Assembly: GCA_047600805.1 (NCBI GenBank)
Contig: JASGKG010000001.1
Coordinates: 2,542,001-2,606,000, forward strand
Reading direction: 5' to 3'
From: JADKHC01 sp047600805
GTDB taxonomy: Bacteria; Verrucomicrobiota; Verrucomicrobiia; Opitutales; Opitutaceae
DNA length: 64,000 bases
Under the pieces are notes generated by a model. It saw only the letters and a list, made by a program, of their open reading frames with translations. It searched no databases and was not told where the DNA came from. Made by a program: the position numbers and the translations under genes. Below, one piece after another: positions 23,113-32,511 of this stretch; position 1 is the stretch's first letter, and every line of letters begins with the position of its first letter.

Positions 23113-24275
23113 CAGAGTTGAACGACAGTGCCTTTATCGGCACGAAATTCATTTTCGAGACTCACCAACGCGGTGGCCAGCGCATTCCATTCGGCGTGAG
23201 TAGTTTCCCAACTCGCGCTGATGCGGATAACTCGTTTTGCCTCAGCCGCGTCCATCCCCTGCGCCGTGAGCACGTGCGACGGGCCCGCCTTGCCGGTCGC
23301 GCAAGCCGAACCGGTCGAGACCTGAAAACCCGCTTTATCGAGGCGTGTCACCCAACGGCTGTTTTCCGTGTGCGGCATGAGCAGCGAAACGGTATTCCAA
23401 AGCCGCTCCGCGCCTGCTCCGATCACCCGCGCCCCAGAAATCCGAGCACAGACGTCGCGTTCAAACGTTTCGCGCCAACGCAGACGCTCGGTCTCAAGTA
23501 AAACCTTCTTCTGCTCCGCTTCCGCCAACGCGGACACCATCGCAGCGGCACTTGGAAGATCTTCCGTTCCCGCACGATGTCCGCGCTGCTGGGTTCCTCC
23601 GACCTGCGCAACAAAACCTTCTGCTCCCGGCGGCCGTCTCAGAAAGCCGACACCTTTCGGGCCGCCAAATTTGTGCGCTGAGGCGATCAGCCAATCCGCT
23701 GCGCCCAAGCCGGCCGCGGGCAATTTCCCTAACCATTGTGCAGCGTCACAAAGATAACTCACGCGCGCAGCACGACAAAGCGCCGCGATTTCAGCCCACG
23801 GTTGTAAAACGCCCGTCTCGTTGTTCGCGGCCATCAGCACCACGCCTAAAATCGGTGCGGGGCTTTTCATCGTTTCCGACAGTTCACTCTTCAACCAATC
23901 GGTTTTCACCATCCCCTCCGACGTGACGTCGAGCCATACGATGCGTTCGCCGAAATTGAGCTTCGCCGCCTCCAACAGGCACGGGTGCTCGGATCGGCTG
24001 ACGGCTATTCGCGAATTCGGAGGAAAAATCCGTGCCCAGTAAGCCAGAATCGCGTTTGCGCCTTCGGTCGCGCCCGAGGTGAAAACGATTTCATCGGCTG
24101 CACAACCAATAAACTCCGCCAAGCGTGACCGCAGCGCATCAAAACGAATTTTCACCCGAGCCGCATCGCGATACGGGCTCGCCGGATTCTGCCAAAGCTC
24201 AGTCGACGCCTGCAGCCACGCCTCGCGCGCCACGGGCACGAGCGGAGTTGTCGCGTTATGATCAAAATACGGCAT
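23112..24275 (-). CDS. Cysteine desulfurase (NifS/IscS-like)
   Basis: A 387-residue PLP-dependent class V aminotransferase-fold protein from the ATG at 24275 (MPYFDHNATTPLVPVAREAW); the longer open frame upstream has no family similarity. PLP Lys is in SAHKFGGPKG (about 202), and the sulfur-accepting Cys is in STGSACATGKAGPS (about 325), in a short active-site loop. It removes sulfur from cysteine as a persulfide for Fe-S clusters and thiolated cofactors. The absence of IscU, IscA or Suf neighbours means the exact pathway is open. It is first in an operon with recF and a TauE/SafE transporter. Confidence 0.92.
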   Translation of the reverse strand: MPYFDHNATTPLVPVAREAWLQASTELWQNPASPYRDAARVKIRFDALRSRLAEFIGCAADEIVFTSGATEGANAILAYWARIFPPNSRIAVSRSEHPCLLEAAKLNFGERIVWLDVTSEGMVKTDWLKSELSETMKSPAPILGVVLMAANNETGVLQPWAEIAALCRAARVSYLCDAAQWLGKLPAAGLGAADWLIASAHKFGGPKGVGFLRRPPGAEGFVAQVGGTQQRGHRAGTEDLPSAAAMVSALAEAEQKKVLLETERLRWRETFERDVCARISGARVIGAGAERLWNTVSLLMPHTENSRWVTRLDKAGFQVSTGSACATGKAGPSHVLTAQGMDAAEAKRVIRISASWETTHAEWNALATALVSLENEFRADKGTVVQL

Positions 24276-24474
24276 GCGAAACTGATTGAGGTTCGAAACA
24301 AAACCCACGCCAAGCCCCAAACACAACACGGCCCTGCAGAACGCGCCGGCCACCGCCTCAAGCCCTTCCGCTCCCTCGGCGACCATGGAGTAGGCGTGGA
24401 CGTTCCGCACCAAGGAGGGACACGGGCAATTTCCGTCGTGACGTTTAGACCGGTTTCCTCAAAAAAGGACGGCC

Positions 24475-25032
24475 ATGAGTCTCGACGCGTCTCTCGCAGC
24501 CACCATCAAAACCTTCGATTCGCTCAAAGAAATCCGGAGCGATATCGACAAAGCGGGCGCTCTCATCGTCGAAACTCTCCGCGCGGGCAAAAAGCTCATC
24601 ATCTGCGGCAACGGCGGCAGCGCAGCCGAGGCACAACACTTCTCGACCGAGCTTGTCGGACGCTATTTTAAAAATCGGCGTTCGCTGCCAGCTATCGCGT
24701 TGAATGCCGATGGCTCGCTCGTCACGTGTATCGGCAACGATTACGGCTTCGAATACGCGTTTTCCCGGCAGATCGAAGGCTTGGCGCAGCCGGGCGATCT
24801 TGTTGTAGGCATCACTTCCAGCGGCAACTCGCCGAATATCTTGGCGGCTCTGCGCACCGCGTCGTCCCTCGGCTTGAAAAGCATCGCATTCCTTGGACGA
24901 GGCGGTGGAAAAGCAAAGGGCTTGGCCTCTGTCGACTTGATCGTGCCCGGCGACTCTGGTCGTACTGCACAGGAAGCTCACCTTTTTCTCATTCACCACT
25001 TTTGCGACTTGATCGACGCTGCGTTTGACTAA
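24475..25032 (+). CDS. gmhA: Sedoheptulose-7-phosphate isomerase (SIS domain)
   Basis: A 185-residue SIS-domain enzyme converting sedoheptulose 7-phosphate to D-glycero-D-manno-heptose 7-phosphate for the LPS core. Motifs are ICGNGGSAAEAQHFSTEL (phosphate and zinc binding), TSSGNSPNILAAL, and a C-terminal EAHLFLIHHFCDLID carrying metal-binding His and catalytic residues. An AGGA lies shortly before the ATG. It is divergent from the cysteine desulfurase gene and 35 bases before the L,D-transpeptidase; both genes serve the cell envelope. It implies a heptose-containing LPS. Confidence 0.94.
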   Translation: MSLDASLAATIKTFDSLKEIRSDIDKAGALIVETLRAGKKLIICGNGGSAAEAQHFSTELVGRYFKNRRSLPAIALNADGSLVTCIGNDYGFEYAFSRQIEGLAQPGDLVVGITSSGNSPNILAALRTASSLGLKSIAFLGRGGGKAKGLASVDLIVPGDSGRTAQEAHLFLIHHFCDLIDAAFD

Positions 25033-25067
25033 CCCTCGGCCTTTTGGACGGGAGCTCCTCGAAACGC

Positions 25068-26102
25068 ATGTCGCTCATGACTCCCTCCAGCATGATCCGA
25101 TACGCCTCCGCAATTCTGTTGCTGCTATGCAGCGGCCTGGCGTGCTCCGGGGCAGACTCGAAGAAAAAAGAGGCCGTTAACAAGTCGCCAGCACCAAAGG
25201 CCGCCGCGGAGCCGCAGGTGAGCATGCCGAGGATCTACACTTACCCACGGCCCGTGGAAAACTGGCTCGATGTGCAGGTGGCACTCGCCCGCCAGGCGAT
25301 TTCCTGTGGTTCGATTGATGGCGTCGGCGGGCAACAAACCGCGGCTGGTTTGCGCGCCTTTCAGGAGCGCGCCGGACTCGAGCCCACCGGAAAACTAGAT
25401 AACGTCACCCGGGCCCGGCTCGTTTTGGAAAGCCATCCAACCAAACAAATCACGCTTTCCGCCGAGGACCTCGAAAGCCTTCAGCCTTTGAGCAAAACCT
25501 GGCTCGGGAAATCAGAGCAGACTGCGCTGGCTTTTGAAACCGCGCTGGAGCTGGCGGCCGAGCGCACCCATGCCCATCCAAACCTGTTGAAACGCCTAAA
25601 TCCTGATCTCGATTGGTCAAAAATCACCCCGACGACCAGGATCACCGTTCCCGACGTCGATCGCGACGCACTGCCGCCCCGCCCCGCACTGGTTCAGATT
25701 TCACTCGGCGAAAAAACGCTCCAGGTTCGCGATGAGGCCGGTAATTTATTGGCGCACTTCCCGGTGAGCATCGCCAAGAAAGCTGAGAAAAGACCAGCCG
25801 GCGAACTTCACGTCACGGTTGTCATCGCCAATCCCGATTACACGTTCGATCCCGACGTATTCCCAGAGTCTCCCGAGGCACAACAACTCGGACGGAAGCT
25901 CATCCTTCCTCCCGGCCCCAACAATCCTGTCGGTGTCGCTTGGATCGGCTTGGATCTGCCAGGCTACGGCATCCACGGAACACCTAGTCCGGAACAAGTC
26001 GGCCGCACCGAATCGCACGGCTGCTTCCGCCTCGCAAACTGGGACGCCGCACTACTGGTTCAAATTGCCTACGTCGGTCTGCCCGTAATCGTCACGGAGT
26101 GA
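25068..26102 (+). CDS. L,D-transpeptidase (YkuD) with peptidoglycan-binding domain
   Basis: About 344 residues from the ATG at 25068, preceded by GGGAG. The N-terminal segment MIRYASAILLLLCSGLACSG is a signal, possibly of a lipoprotein, although the lipobox is imperfect. A PG_binding_1-type domain (GSIDGVGGQQTAAGLRAFQE) and a LysM-like stretch (LLKRLNPDLDWSKITPTTRI) precede the YkuD domain (about 215-344) with the catalytic motif GIHGTP and SHGCFRLAN. It forms 3-3 cross-links or attaches proteins to peptidoglycan. It ends 19 bases from the convergent thpR. Confidence 0.93.
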   Translation: MSLMTPSSMIRYASAILLLLCSGLACSGADSKKKEAVNKSPAPKAAAEPQVSMPRIYTYPRPVENWLDVQVALARQAISCGSIDGVGGQQTAAGLRAFQERAGLEPTGKLDNVTRARLVLESHPTKQITLSAEDLESLQPLSKTWLGKSEQTALAFETALELAAERTHAHPNLLKRLNPDLDWSKITPTTRITVPDVDRDALPPRPALVQISLGEKTLQVRDEAGNLLAHFPVSIAKKAEKRPAGELHVTVVIANPDYTFDPDVFPESPEAQQLGRKLILPPGPNNPVGVAWIGLDLPGYGIHGTPSPEQVGRTESHGCFRLANWDAALLVQIAYVGLPVIVTE

Positions 26103-26121
26103 CATTTACGCGGTTGGTTTG

Positions 26122-26700
26122 TCACGTCACCAGCGCCGGTGCCGAACCACCGAGCGGAAATCGCCGAACCACTTTATGAACGGCGCCAGCTGAGCTAAGA
26201 TCGCTGCTCATCAATTGAAAAGCGTCCACCCGAAACGGTGGACCTTCGAAATCGCGGTGACTCGTGGGCCACTTTTCGACAACCACCGGATCAGCTTCCT
26301 CCGCGCGTACGCGACCCACCGTTATGTGCGGATCAAAATTTCGCAGCTCTCCGCGCCAGCCCGCAGCGAGCACCGCGTCGTCGATTTTCTGGCGGAGTTG
26401 AAAAAGCCGCGTGTGCCCATTGCCCACGCCGACCCACAACACGCGGGCCAATCCGCGCGGCGGAAATCGTCCTGCACCCGCGAGCGGCAACAGAAAAGGT
26501 TCAACACGCACTTTCGCGAGTTCCTCCTCGATCCGCTGAGCCAGCGCGGTTTCCACGTCGCCAAGAAAACGCATCGTGAGATGAAACTGCTCTGGAGGCG
26601 TCCACGTGATGCCGTGGCGTTTTTGTTGAATGGCCGCAACCGCGTCCTGACACGCCGCCGGCAAATGAAGACTGACGAAAAGCCGTTGAGTAGCCTGCAT
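26122..26700 (-). CDS. thpR: RNA 2',3'-cyclic phosphodiesterase
   Basis: A 192-residue 2H phosphoesterase. Both catalytic HxT motifs are present: FHLTMRFLGD (about 40-49) and FDPHITVGR (about 124-132). The N-terminus RLFVSLHLP is typical of the LigT/ThpR group. Members hydrolyse 2',3'-cyclic phosphates at RNA ends. It is convergent with the L,D-transpeptidase and appears to be a single-gene unit. Confidence 0.93.
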   Translation of the reverse strand: MQATQRLFVSLHLPAACQDAVAAIQQKRHGITWTPPEQFHLTMRFLGDVETALAQRIEEELAKVRVEPFLLPLAGAGRFPPRGLARVLWVGVGNGHTRLFQLRQKIDDAVLAAGWRGELRNFDPHITVGRVRAEEADPVVVEKWPTSHRDFEGPPFRVDAFQLMSSDLSSAGAVHKVVRRFPLGGSAPALVT

Positions 26701-26825
26701 ATCAGAGCGTTTTCCCGCTCAAACACTTTTGCAAGGTGCGGTGCGCGCTCGATGCGCTGAGTCGCGCGCGCTTAAAATCAGCCGCGAGCGTCAGTCAGTT
26801 CGCACAAAGGCGGTTGCGGCCTTCG

Positions 26826-27335
26826 TTACTTCTGCTCGACGCGATTCTTCAAAAACGTCAGCACGTCCTGGAATTTCGCGCGGTTGCCTTCGTCTGTGGT
26901 CACAAGGTTTTCGTGTGCTTGCAGTACGAGCCGCGCGTGCTCGAGCTCGGTGCGATCGCCGCACTCCAACGTCGTTGTCGCGCTGCCAAAATTCATCGGA
27001 AAATTCCCAGCGTCTACGGAAACGAGGCGGTGCAGGCCGAGATTTCTGATCAGCTCAAGATTCCGCTGACTCGCCCGGACGATGACCAGGCTGCCCGGCG
27101 GGTTCTTTTTGCGCAACGCCAGCGCCGCTCCGGCCATCACACCCAAGAACGTGCTGTCCATGCTCGTACAATTCTGAAAATCGAGCACGAACCGCACCTT
27201 CCCCTGCTTCATCATTTCATTGAAGAAATCGTGCAGGCAGGCGCTGTTTTGAAAAGACGCCCGGCCCTCGATCCGGACAAGGATCGGGTCGGAATAAACA
27301 TCTACAAGGAAAGCGGGTTTGGCTGTGTCGGGCAT
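26826..27335 (-). CDS. STAS-domain protein (anti-sigma-factor antagonist-like)
   Basis: A 169-residue protein whose first 105 residues form a STAS domain: ILVRIEGRASFQNS, FVLDFQNCTSMDSTFLGVMAG with the phosphorylatable Ser, then LVIVRASQRNLELIRNLGLHRLV. The remaining 65 residues, ending EGNRAKFQDVLTFLKNRVEQK, are helical and not standard for SpoIIAA. Such proteins switch partner sigma-factor or phosphatase systems. No kinase or phosphatase partner is adjacent. The next gene downstream is aconitase, 93 bases away on the same strand. Confidence 0.85.
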   Translation of the reverse strand: MPDTAKPAFLVDVYSDPILVRIEGRASFQNSACLHDFFNEMMKQGKVRFVLDFQNCTSMDSTFLGVMAGAALALRKKNPPGSLVIVRASQRNLELIRNLGLHRLVSVDAGNFPMNFGSATTTLECGDRTELEHARLVLQAHENLVTTDEGNRAKFQDVLTFLKNRVEQK

Positions 27336-27428
27336 GACTTACACGAAGGTAAAGAATAAAAACTACCCAAACGGACGTGGCGAGACATCCTTTTGCGCAG
27401 TTTTAAAACTCTTCGCCTCTCAGCTAAG

Positions 27429-30269
27429 TTATGCCTTCGACACGATCTGGCGCAAAACGTAGGGCAAAATTCCGCCGTGCTGGTAGTAGTCGATTTCGAT
27501 GGGCGTATCGATGCGGCAACGTACTGGAACTTCGGATACGTCGCCATTTTTACGAGTGATTTTCAGCGTCAGATCCTGTTGTGGTTTAATCGAAGCGTTC
27601 AGCCCAACAACGTCGTAGGTTTCGGTGCCGTCGAGCTTCAGGGTTTGCGCCGTCGTGCCTTCCTTGAACTGCAGCGGCAGCACGCCCATACCCACGAGGT
27701 TCGAGCGGTGAATGCGCTCGAAGCTTTGCGCAACGACCACCCGCACCCCGAGGAGATTCGTGCCTTTCGCGGCCCAGTCGCGCGAAGAGCCTGTGCCGTA
27801 TTCCTGACCGGCGATCACGATCAACGGCGTGCCGAGTTTCTTGTAGGCTTCAGCGGCGTCGTAAATCGAAACTTTGCTGCCGTCCGGTCCGAAGGTGTTG
27901 CCGCCTTCTTCGCCGCCGAGCATCAGGTTTTTAATGCGCACATTGGCAAAGGTGCCGCGCGTCATCACGCGATCGTTGCCGCGCCGTGAACCATAGGAAT
28001 TGAAGTCCTCAAACGTCACGCCGTTTTCGAGCAGGTAACGACCAGCGGGCGAGGTCTTCTTGATCGCACCCGCGGGTGAAATGTGGTCCGTCGTCACGGA
28101 GTCGCCGAAGATGCCGAGGGCGCGCGCGCCTTTGATTTCGCTGATCGAGCCCGGCTGGAGTCCGAAGTTCGTGAAGAACGGCGGCTCCTGAATGTACGTC
28201 GAGGTTGCGTCGAATTGATAAACGTTGCCGACACTCGACGGGATTTCGTTCCACTTCGGATTCTGCGCGGCGAAATCGGTGTAGAGCTTGCGGAAAACTT
28301 CCGGCTTCAGCGCGGCCTGCATCTGATCGCGCACTTCCTGAATGCTTGGCCAAATATCCTTCAGGAAAACCGGACCGGATTTACCTTGGCCGATTGGTTC
28401 GGTGGAAAGATCGATGTCCACGCGGCCAGCGAGCGCGAATGCCACGACCAGCGGCGGCGACATGAGGAAGTTGGCCTTGATGTTCTGGTGAACGCGGGCC
28501 TCGAAATTGCGGTTGCCCGACAGGACCGAAGCGGCAACGACGTCGTTTTTCACCACAGCATCTTCGATTGGCGCGGACAGCGGGCCGGAGTTGCCAATGC
28601 AAGTCGTGCAACCGTACCCGACCGTCTGGAAGCCGAGTTGATCGAGGTACGGCTGGAGGCCGGTCTTCGTGAGATAATCCGTGACCACGCGCGAGCCGGG
28701 GGCCAGCGACGACTTCACGAGCGGGTTGAGCTTGAGACCTTTTTCCACGGCCTTCTTCGCGACCAAACCCGCCGCGAGCATAACCGACGGATTAGAGGTG
28801 TTCGTGCAGCTGGTGATCGCCGCGATCAAAACCGAGCCGTGGCCAAGCGTACCCGATGGCGCGGATTCTTTGATGTCGTGAACCTTGTCCGGAGTCGGAC
28901 GATTGTTCGCCATTTCCAACTCGGTCGTCGGATTGGTGTTCTTCGCACGCGCTTCGTGCACAGAAACCGGTTCCTGACTGCCGCCGCCGGAAGCGAGAAT
29001 CGACGGCTGACCGCCGACTTGGAAGCGGCTGGAGAACTCCTCGGCCTTTTTGCCAAAGCCGTTTTCCGCAACCGGCTTCGAAAACGACGTGACAAATTCC
29101 TTCTTGAGGCTGTTGAGGACGATGCGGTCTTGCGGGCGCTTCGGACCGGCCACGCTCGGGACCACCGAACCAAGGTCCAACTCCACAACCTGCGAGTAAT
29201 CGATCTGGCCCTGCTGCGGGATGCCCCAGAGTCCTTGCGCCTTGTAATAAGCTTCGTACGTGGCGACGAGTTTCTCGTCACGGCCCGTCGCGCGCAGATA
29301 GTTCGAGCACTCGGCGTCGATGGGGAAGAAGCCCATCGTCGCACCGTATTCGGGCGCCATGTTGGCAATCGTCGCACGATCCACGACCGGCAGCGCCGCC
29401 GCGCCGGGGCCGAAGAACTCGACGAATTTGCCGACGACCTTCGTCTTGCGCATCAGCTGCGTGACGGTGAGCGCGAGATCGGTCGCTGTAACACCTTCCT
29501 TGAGCGAGCCCGTGAGATAAACGCCCACGACGTCCGGCGTGAGGAAGTAAACCGGTTGTCCGAGCATGCCAGCTTCGGCTTCGATGCCGCCGACGCCCCA
29601 GCCCACGATGCCGATGCCGTTGATCATCGTCGTGTGCGAGTCGGTGCCGACGAGCGTATCGGGATAATAAATACCGTTGCTGTCGCTGAGCACGCCTTTC
29701 GCGAGGTATTCCAAATTCACTTGGTGCACGATGCCGATGCCGGGCGGAACGACCTTGAACGTGTCGAAGGCCTGCATGCCCCACTTCAGAAATTGGTAAC
29801 GCTCACGGTTGCGCGAGAACTCGAGCTCAAGATTCTTCTGCAACGCCTCGGCGCTGCCCGCGAAGTCGACCTGCACCGAGTGGTCGACCACGAGATCGAC
29901 CGGTACGAGCGGCTCGATGATCTTCGGGTTCTTGCCGAGCTTGGTCACCGCCGAGCGCATCGCCGCGAGGTCGACGAGCAGCGGCACGCCAGTAAAGTCC
30001 TGCAGCACGATGCGCGCGACGACGAACGGAATCTCCTCCGTGCGCGGCGCCTTCGCTCCCCAATTGGCGAGTTCGCGGATCGCTTGTTCCGCCACGCGCT
30101 TGCCGTCGCAATTGCGCAGCAACGACTCCAAGACCAAACGAATCGATACCGGCAAACGCGAGACTTTGCCAACGCCTGCAGTTTCCAAGGCCGGCAACGA
30201 GTAATACTTGTGGGTGGCGCCGGCGGCGGTGAACGATTGTAGCGTGTTGAACGGATTGGGGAGGCTCAT
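27429..30269 (-). CDS. acnA: Aconitate hydratase
   Basis: A 946-residue aconitase from the ATG at 30269 (MSLPNPFNTLQSF). It interconverts citrate and isocitrate in the TCA cycle through a 4Fe-4S cluster; the ligand cysteines are in AAITSCTNTSNPS and YGCTTCIGNSGPL. The C-terminal swivel domain has GDSVTTDHISPAG and GQEYGTGSSRDWAAKG. It is about 50 residues longer than E. coli AcnA because of an insert between the N-terminal and cluster domains, rich in Gly, Ser and Asn (about 410-470; ILASGGGSQEPVSVHE). It is AcnA-like rather than AcnB-like in domain order. Confidence 0.97.
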   Translation of the reverse strand: MSLPNPFNTLQSFTAAGATHKYYSLPALETAGVGKVSRLPVSIRLVLESLLRNCDGKRVAEQAIRELANWGAKAPRTEEIPFVVARIVLQDFTGVPLLVDLAAMRSAVTKLGKNPKIIEPLVPVDLVVDHSVQVDFAGSAEALQKNLELEFSRNRERYQFLKWGMQAFDTFKVVPPGIGIVHQVNLEYLAKGVLSDSNGIYYPDTLVGTDSHTTMINGIGIVGWGVGGIEAEAGMLGQPVYFLTPDVVGVYLTGSLKEGVTATDLALTVTQLMRKTKVVGKFVEFFGPGAAALPVVDRATIANMAPEYGATMGFFPIDAECSNYLRATGRDEKLVATYEAYYKAQGLWGIPQQGQIDYSQVVELDLGSVVPSVAGPKRPQDRIVLNSLKKEFVTSFSKPVAENGFGKKAEEFSSRFQVGGQPSILASGGGSQEPVSVHEARAKNTNPTTELEMANNRPTPDKVHDIKESAPSGTLGHGSVLIAAITSCTNTSNPSVMLAAGLVAKKAVEKGLKLNPLVKSSLAPGSRVVTDYLTKTGLQPYLDQLGFQTVGYGCTTCIGNSGPLSAPIEDAVVKNDVVAASVLSGNRNFEARVHQNIKANFLMSPPLVVAFALAGRVDIDLSTEPIGQGKSGPVFLKDIWPSIQEVRDQMQAALKPEVFRKLYTDFAAQNPKWNEIPSSVGNVYQFDATSTYIQEPPFFTNFGLQPGSISEIKGARALGIFGDSVTTDHISPAGAIKKTSPAGRYLLENGVTFEDFNSYGSRRGNDRVMTRGTFANVRIKNLMLGGEEGGNTFGPDGSKVSIYDAAEAYKKLGTPLIVIAGQEYGTGSSRDWAAKGTNLLGVRVVVAQSFERIHRSNLVGMGVLPLQFKEGTTAQTLKLDGTETYDVVGLNASIKPQQDLTLKITRKNGDVSEVPVRCRIDTPIEIDYYQHGGILPYVLRQIVSKA

Positions 30270-30351
30270 TTTGGAAAAAACTTTGCGGGCTGCCCTAAGC
30301 CCGCATCTAAGATTCACAACGGCCGGCAGGGCGACCGGCCTTTCCTATTCC

Positions 30352-30825
30352 TTATTTGGCGAGCGCCGCTTTGATGGCGTTGAAGTTCGGCAAATCCTTC
30401 GGCGTCGGTGTCTGCTCCGCGTATTTCACGACGCCGTCCTTGCCGATGACGAAAGCCGCGCGCGCCGCCGTGTCGCCCACGCCCGCGAGCATTGGGAAGA
30501 GCACGCCGTACGCTTTGGTCGTTTCCTTGTTAAGGTCGGAGACGACGGTGAGCTTGATGCCGTTTTTCTGCACCCAAGCTTCTTGCGCGAAGGGACTGTC
30601 GACGCTGATCGCGATGACGTCGGCGCCGAGCTTTTCGTAATCGTAGAGCCCGCCACTGGTGTCGCACATCTCCTGCGTGCAGACGCTGGTGAAAGCGAGG
30701 GGGAAGAAGAGGACGACAGTCTGCTTCTTGCCGAAATTGTCGCTCAGCTTGATGTCCTTGAGACCTTCAGCGGTCTTGGTTTTCAGGGTGAAATCAGGAG
30801 CTTTGGAACCAATTGCTATAGGCAT
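30352..30825 (-). CDS. Peroxiredoxin (AhpC/TSA family)
   Basis: A 157-residue protein from the ATG at 30825 (MPIAIGSKAPDFTLK). The peroxidatic Cys motif is PLAFTSVCTQEMC (PxxxTxxC) at about residue 50, with another Cys five residues on. Catalytic Arg and Phe positions fit the AhpE/Prx1-like group. It reduces hydrogen peroxide and organic peroxides. It is 82 bases upstream of acnA on the same strand; protecting the labile aconitase cluster would be sensible, but co-transcription is not proven. A GGCCGG/CCGGCC hairpin lies between them (about 30321-30342). Confidence 0.93.
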   Translation of the reverse strand: MPIAIGSKAPDFTLKTKTAEGLKDIKLSDNFGKKQTVVLFFPLAFTSVCTQEMCDTSGGLYDYEKLGADVIAISVDSPFAQEAWVQKNGIKLTVVSDLNKETTKAYGVLFPMLAGVGDTAARAAFVIGKDGVVKYAEQTPTPKDLPNFNAIKAALAK

Positions 30826-31138
30826 GATGATCAACGTTGATGGTTGAGGTTTTGCCGGTACAACATGCACCGGGAAAGACACGGAAGCTAGTGATAGGCG
30901 CCGAGGTTAGACAAACCGTTTTTCCCAAAAGAAGTCTTTGTTCTAAAGGTCGGCCCTGGGTCATTAGCAATTCTGCGAGCCGGAAAACCTTAATCTGGAA
31001 CACTGGAACTCAGGAACGATCCGTAAAAAGGCACGAGCGCCCGTGCCGGTTTTTTTCCAGAGTTCCCGCCTTCCAGATTAAACCACCCCCGCTCCGCCCT
31101 TGCCCTGCTGGCCCGCGTTCGTTTTGCTGCCCGCTCCC
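30826..31138. other. Divergent promoter region of peroxiredoxin and tyrS
   Basis: No gene is seen in 313 bases. It holds the nested inverted repeat described at 30990-31081 and otherwise only promoter space for the two divergent genes. No T-box elements (specifier loop or the conserved TGG-containing antiterminator bulge) were found before tyrS. Confidence 0.6.
30990..31081. repeat. Nested inverted repeat with terminator-like core upstream of tyrS
   Basis: Outer arms TTAATCTGGAA-CACTGGAACTC (30990-31011) pair with GAGTTCC-CGCC-TTCCAGATTAA (31060-31081). Inside is a GC-rich hairpin GGCACG/CGTGCC (31030-31035, 31042-31047) with AAAAA on its left and a T run (31050-31056) on its right, so it could terminate in either direction. 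The left arm itself has an 8-base periodicity (CTGGAACA, CTGGAACT, CAGGAACG). It may be a MITE/REP-like insertion or an attenuator in the tyrS leader. Confidence 0.7.
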
Positions 31139-32425
31139 ATGAACCTCATCGAAGACCTCCAATGGCGCGGCCTGCTGGCCGACTGTACCGATCTCGCCGG
31201 ACTCGGCGAACGTCTCGCAACAGGAAAGCCCCTCACGGTCTACTGCGGCTTCGATCCCACCGGCGATTCCCTCCACGTCGGCCATCTCATGGGCCAGCTT
31301 ACCCTCGCCCGTTTCCAACGCGCGGGTCATCACGTCATCGCCCTCGCCGGCGGCGCCACCGGCATGGTCGGCGACCCCTCGGGCCGTTCTTCCGAGCGAA
31401 ATCTCCTCACGCGCGAACAACTCGACCACAACATCGCCTGCATCAAGGCCCAGCTTTCGCGCTTGCTCGATTTCACCGCCGCCGCGAATCCCGCCCGTCT
31501 CGTCGACAACGCCGACTGGATCGCGCCGTTTAGCTTCCTCGATTTTCTCCGCGACGTCGGAAAGTATTTTTCGCTCAACGTCATGCTCGCGAAGGATTCC
31601 GTGAAATCCCGCATGGAAGGCGATGCCGGCATCAGCTACACCGAGTTCAGCTACCAGCTCCTCCAGGCCTACGATTTCTACCACCTGCGCAAAACCTACG
31701 ACTGCGAACTCCAGATCGGCGGCTCCGACCAGTGGGGCAATCTCACCGCCGGCACGGATCTCATCCGTAAAAAACTCGGTCATGACGCGACCGCGTGGGG
31801 CTGGACGTTCCCGCTCATCACCAAAAGCGATGGCACCAAGTTCGGCAAAACCGCCAGCGGCGCCGTCTGGCTCGACGCGCAAAAAACCAGCCCGTACAAG
31901 CTCTACCAGTTCTTCATCAACACGGAGGACGCCAAGGTCTGCGAGTACCTCCGCAAGTTCACCTTCCTCTCGCGCCCCGAGATCGAAGAACTCGAAGTCA
32001 AGCACGCCGCCAACCCCGGCCCGCGCGAAGCCCACAAAGCCCTCGCCCGCGAGGTCACGCGCCTCGTTCACGGCCAGGCCGCGCTCGATGCCGCGCTCAA
32101 GGCCAGCGAGATTCTTTTCGGCGCCGAGATCGGCGACACCAGCGAGGAAACGTTCAAGGACGTCGTCGGCGAAGTTCCGACTAAACCACTCGAACGCGCC
32201 AAGCTCGAAGGTGCTGGCTCCTCGTTGACCGACCTGCTTGTCCACAGCGGCCTCTGCCCGTCAAAAGGCCAAGCCCGCAAGGACATCGAGGGCGGCGGCA
32301 TCTACGTGAACAACATCCGTTCCGCCGAGATCGCCCGCACCATCACTGCCGCTGACCTCTTGTTCGGCAAGTACCTCCTCCTCCGCAAAGGCAAACGCAC
32401 GTACACGGTCTTGGACGCAAAATAG
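31139..32425 (+). CDS. tyrS: Tyrosyl-tRNA synthetase
   Basis: A 428-residue class I synthetase from the ATG at 31139 (MNLIEDLQWRGLL). The active site has YCGFDPTGDSLHVGHLMG (HIGH-like HVGH) and the KMSKS-equivalent KFGKT in GTKFGKTASGAVWLD; the tyrosine pocket includes QIGGSDQWGN. A C-terminal S4-like RNA-binding domain follows (GLCPSKGQARKDIEGGGIYVN). Length and motifs fit the TyrRS type 1 (E. coli-like) enzyme. The adjacent upstream structured repeat may influence its expression. Confidence 0.97.
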   Translation: MNLIEDLQWRGLLADCTDLAGLGERLATGKPLTVYCGFDPTGDSLHVGHLMGQLTLARFQRAGHHVIALAGGATGMVGDPSGRSSERNLLTREQLDHNIACIKAQLSRLLDFTAAANPARLVDNADWIAPFSFLDFLRDVGKYFSLNVMLAKDSVKSRMEGDAGISYTEFSYQLLQAYDFYHLRKTYDCELQIGGSDQWGNLTAGTDLIRKKLGHDATAWGWTFPLITKSDGTKFGKTASGAVWLDAQKTSPYKLYQFFINTEDAKVCEYLRKFTFLSRPEIEELEVKHAANPGPREAHKALAREVTRLVHGQAALDAALKASEILFGAEIGDTSEETFKDVVGEVPTKPLERAKLEGAGSSLTDLLVHSGLCPSKGQARKDIEGGGIYVNNIRSAEIARTITAADLLFGKYLLLRKGKRTYTVLDAK

Positions 32426-32511
32426 AAGCGCTTCCCCAAAGCCAAACTATTACCTAGAGTTAAAGGTTTGACTGCCTGCGGGCTCTCGGCTTTTTAGGGG
32501 CAACCTACCCC

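Noticed and set aside
28083..30242. A 719-codon plus-strand open frame opposite aconitase
   Set aside because: It is antisense to acnA, Arg/His/Glu-rich and without recognisable motifs; it is explained by codon bias.
30826..31138. A T-box leader for tyrS
   Set aside because: No specifier-loop architecture or T-box consensus is present; only a terminator-like hairpin inside an inverted repeat is seen.
31010..32245. A 411-codon minus-strand open frame opposite tyrS
   Set aside because: It mirrors tyrS codon bias, crosses the hairpin upstream of tyrS and shows no family features.
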